In this document: positions 63,355 to 64,000 of the stretch, one piece after another
How positions within the stretch are numbered: the stretch's first letter is position 1
Layout of the letters: each line of letters opens with the position of its first letter
Assembly: GCA_021795965.1 (NCBI GenBank)
Contig: JAJYOU010000008.1
Coordinates: forward strand, 1-64,000
DNA from: Chloroflexota bacterium
GTDB taxonomy: Bacteria; Chloroflexota; Anaerolineae; Anaerolineales; Villigracilaceae
Length of the DNA: 64,000 bases
Direction of reading: 5' to 3'
Position numbers and translations under genes: made by a program
Notes under the pieces: model-generated
Seen by the model: the letters and a program-made list of their open reading frames with translations, nothing else
Database searches by the model: none
What the model was told of the DNA's origin: nothing

Positions 63355-64000
63355 ATGGACCCAAAAATTAATGTGCGGAATTACAACCGGGAGGCGTGGG
63401 ACAAGCAGGTTGAAATTGGTGAGAATCCCTGGACAAAACCTGTCAACCCTGAAGTCATTGAGAATGCGCGGAAAGGATTTTTCCAGGTCTTATTAACCGA
63501 AACGAAACCTGTGCCATTGGACTGGTTCCCGCCTTTTAAAGGTTTGAAAATTTTGGCACTCGCAAGCGGCGGTGGGCAGCAGGGACCGGTTTTTGCAGCC
63601 CTGGGTGCTTCGGTGACAGTTTTTGATAATTCACCCCGCCAGCTGGGCAGGGATCGGGAGGTGGCTGAGCGGGAAGGTTTAACAAAATTAAGCACCGTTG
63701 AAGGGGATGCCCGGGATCTTTCCATTTTTCCGGATCAATCGTTCGACTTAATTTTTCACCCGGTTTCCAATGTTTTCATCCCTGAAATCGTTCCAATTTG
63801 GCGGGAAGCATTCAGAGTATTACGTCACGGAGGTACCCTGTTATCCGGCTTTATGAATCCAGCCTATTACATTTTCGATTTCGATCAAGCAGAAAATGGA
63901 ATTCTGGAGGTAAAGTATAAACTCCCCTATGCAGATATCGATCATCAGGAAATTTATCAACGACAAGTGGATCATCATTGGCCGTTAGAGTACAGCCACA
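63355..64000 (+). CDS. class I SAM-dependent methyltransferase, cut by the window edge
   Basis: A frame from ATG at 63355 stays open to the window edge (215 codons seen). It begins MDPKINVRNYNREAWDKQVE. The SAM-binding motif I ILALASGGGQQG lies near residue 65, the acidic residue in VTVFDNS follows, and FDLIFHPVSNVFI and VLRHGGTLLSGFMNP are the post-motifs. This is a small-molecule methyltransferase of the UbiE/YrrM-like style. AGGAAA lies upstream but at a long distance, so the start is moderately sure. Confidence 0.88.
   Translation, partial: MDPKINVRNYNREAWDKQVEIGENPWTKPVNPEVIENARKGFFQVLLTETKPVPLDWFPPFKGLKILALASGGGQQGPVFAALGASVTVFDNSPRQLGRDREVAEREGLTKLSTVEGDARDLSIFPDQSFDLIFHPVSNVFIPEIVPIWREAFRVLRHGGTLLSGFMNPAYYIFDFDQAENGILEVKYKLPYADIDHQEIYQRQVDHHWPLEYSH

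Overview
The window looks like a chromosomal contig from an uncultured Anaerolineae-type Chloroflexota bacterium. This is inferred from gene content. There is an archaeal-style mevalonate module (HMG-CoA reductase, HMG-CoA synthase, thiolase-like protein, DUF35) plus mevalonate kinase and a UbiA prenyltransferase, together with a T-box leader on valS, a SAM-I riboswitch on metK and many small Anaerolineae-like proteins. The sequence alone does not prove the phylum.

Layout. 1-0.37 kb: a foreign-looking membrane-protein fragment joined to the first ~70 nt of 23S rRNA, most likely an assembly chimera. 0.6-2.75 kb: rRNA operon on the minus strand (promoter, 16S, tRNA-Ile, tRNA-Ala, 23S start). 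3-11 kb: ferredoxin, M32 carboxypeptidase, valS with its T-box, an EamA transporter, and a CitE-like lyase/MaoC/biotin-carrier operon. 12-18 kb: defence island with McrBC, a complete AbiEi/AbiEii toxin-antitoxin pair and a truncated second AbiEi gene with a palindromic operator. 18-22 kb: rhodanese, DUF1059, SDR, a broken YdeI-like gene and a Rieske oxygenase. 22.4-28.5 kb: accessory region where every recognisable gene is on the minus strand (DUF4256, lipoprotein, SHOCT, unknown, DUF6994-like, methyltransferase), separated by repeated gene-tail-plus-terminator units, gene remnants and attC-like inverted repeats. 28.6-32.7 kb: mevalonate operon in which the thiolase-like protein lacks its catalytic Cys and His. 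32.8-48.6 kb: mostly plus-strand housekeeping genes (histidine kinase, dnaA, ychF, panC, gatCA, galE, FAH hydrolase) and a minus block (rnhB, GT2, two unknowns). 48.6-51.2 kb: UbiA, mevalonate kinase and a membrane protein, each joined by a 4-nt overlap. 51.3-56.7 kb: tlyA, CDF transporter, SAM riboswitch-metK, aromatic amino acid lyase. 56.9-60.8 kb: membrane-lipid cluster (CDP-alcohol transferase, lysophospholipid-type acyltransferase, two PAP2 proteins, acyltransferase-3). 61-64 kb: an ABC-F protein and a methyltransferase cut by the window edge.

How the genes fit together. The two isoprenoid loci (28.6-32.7 and 48.6-51.2 kb) together supply acetyl-CoA to phosphomevalonate steps and a polyprenyl-phosphate user. 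The lipid cluster at 57-61 kb looks like a head-group/acylation module. The 22.4-28.5 kb region is the least explained part: it is either a decayed integron-like cassette array or serial insertion at the 3' end of the DUF35 gene.
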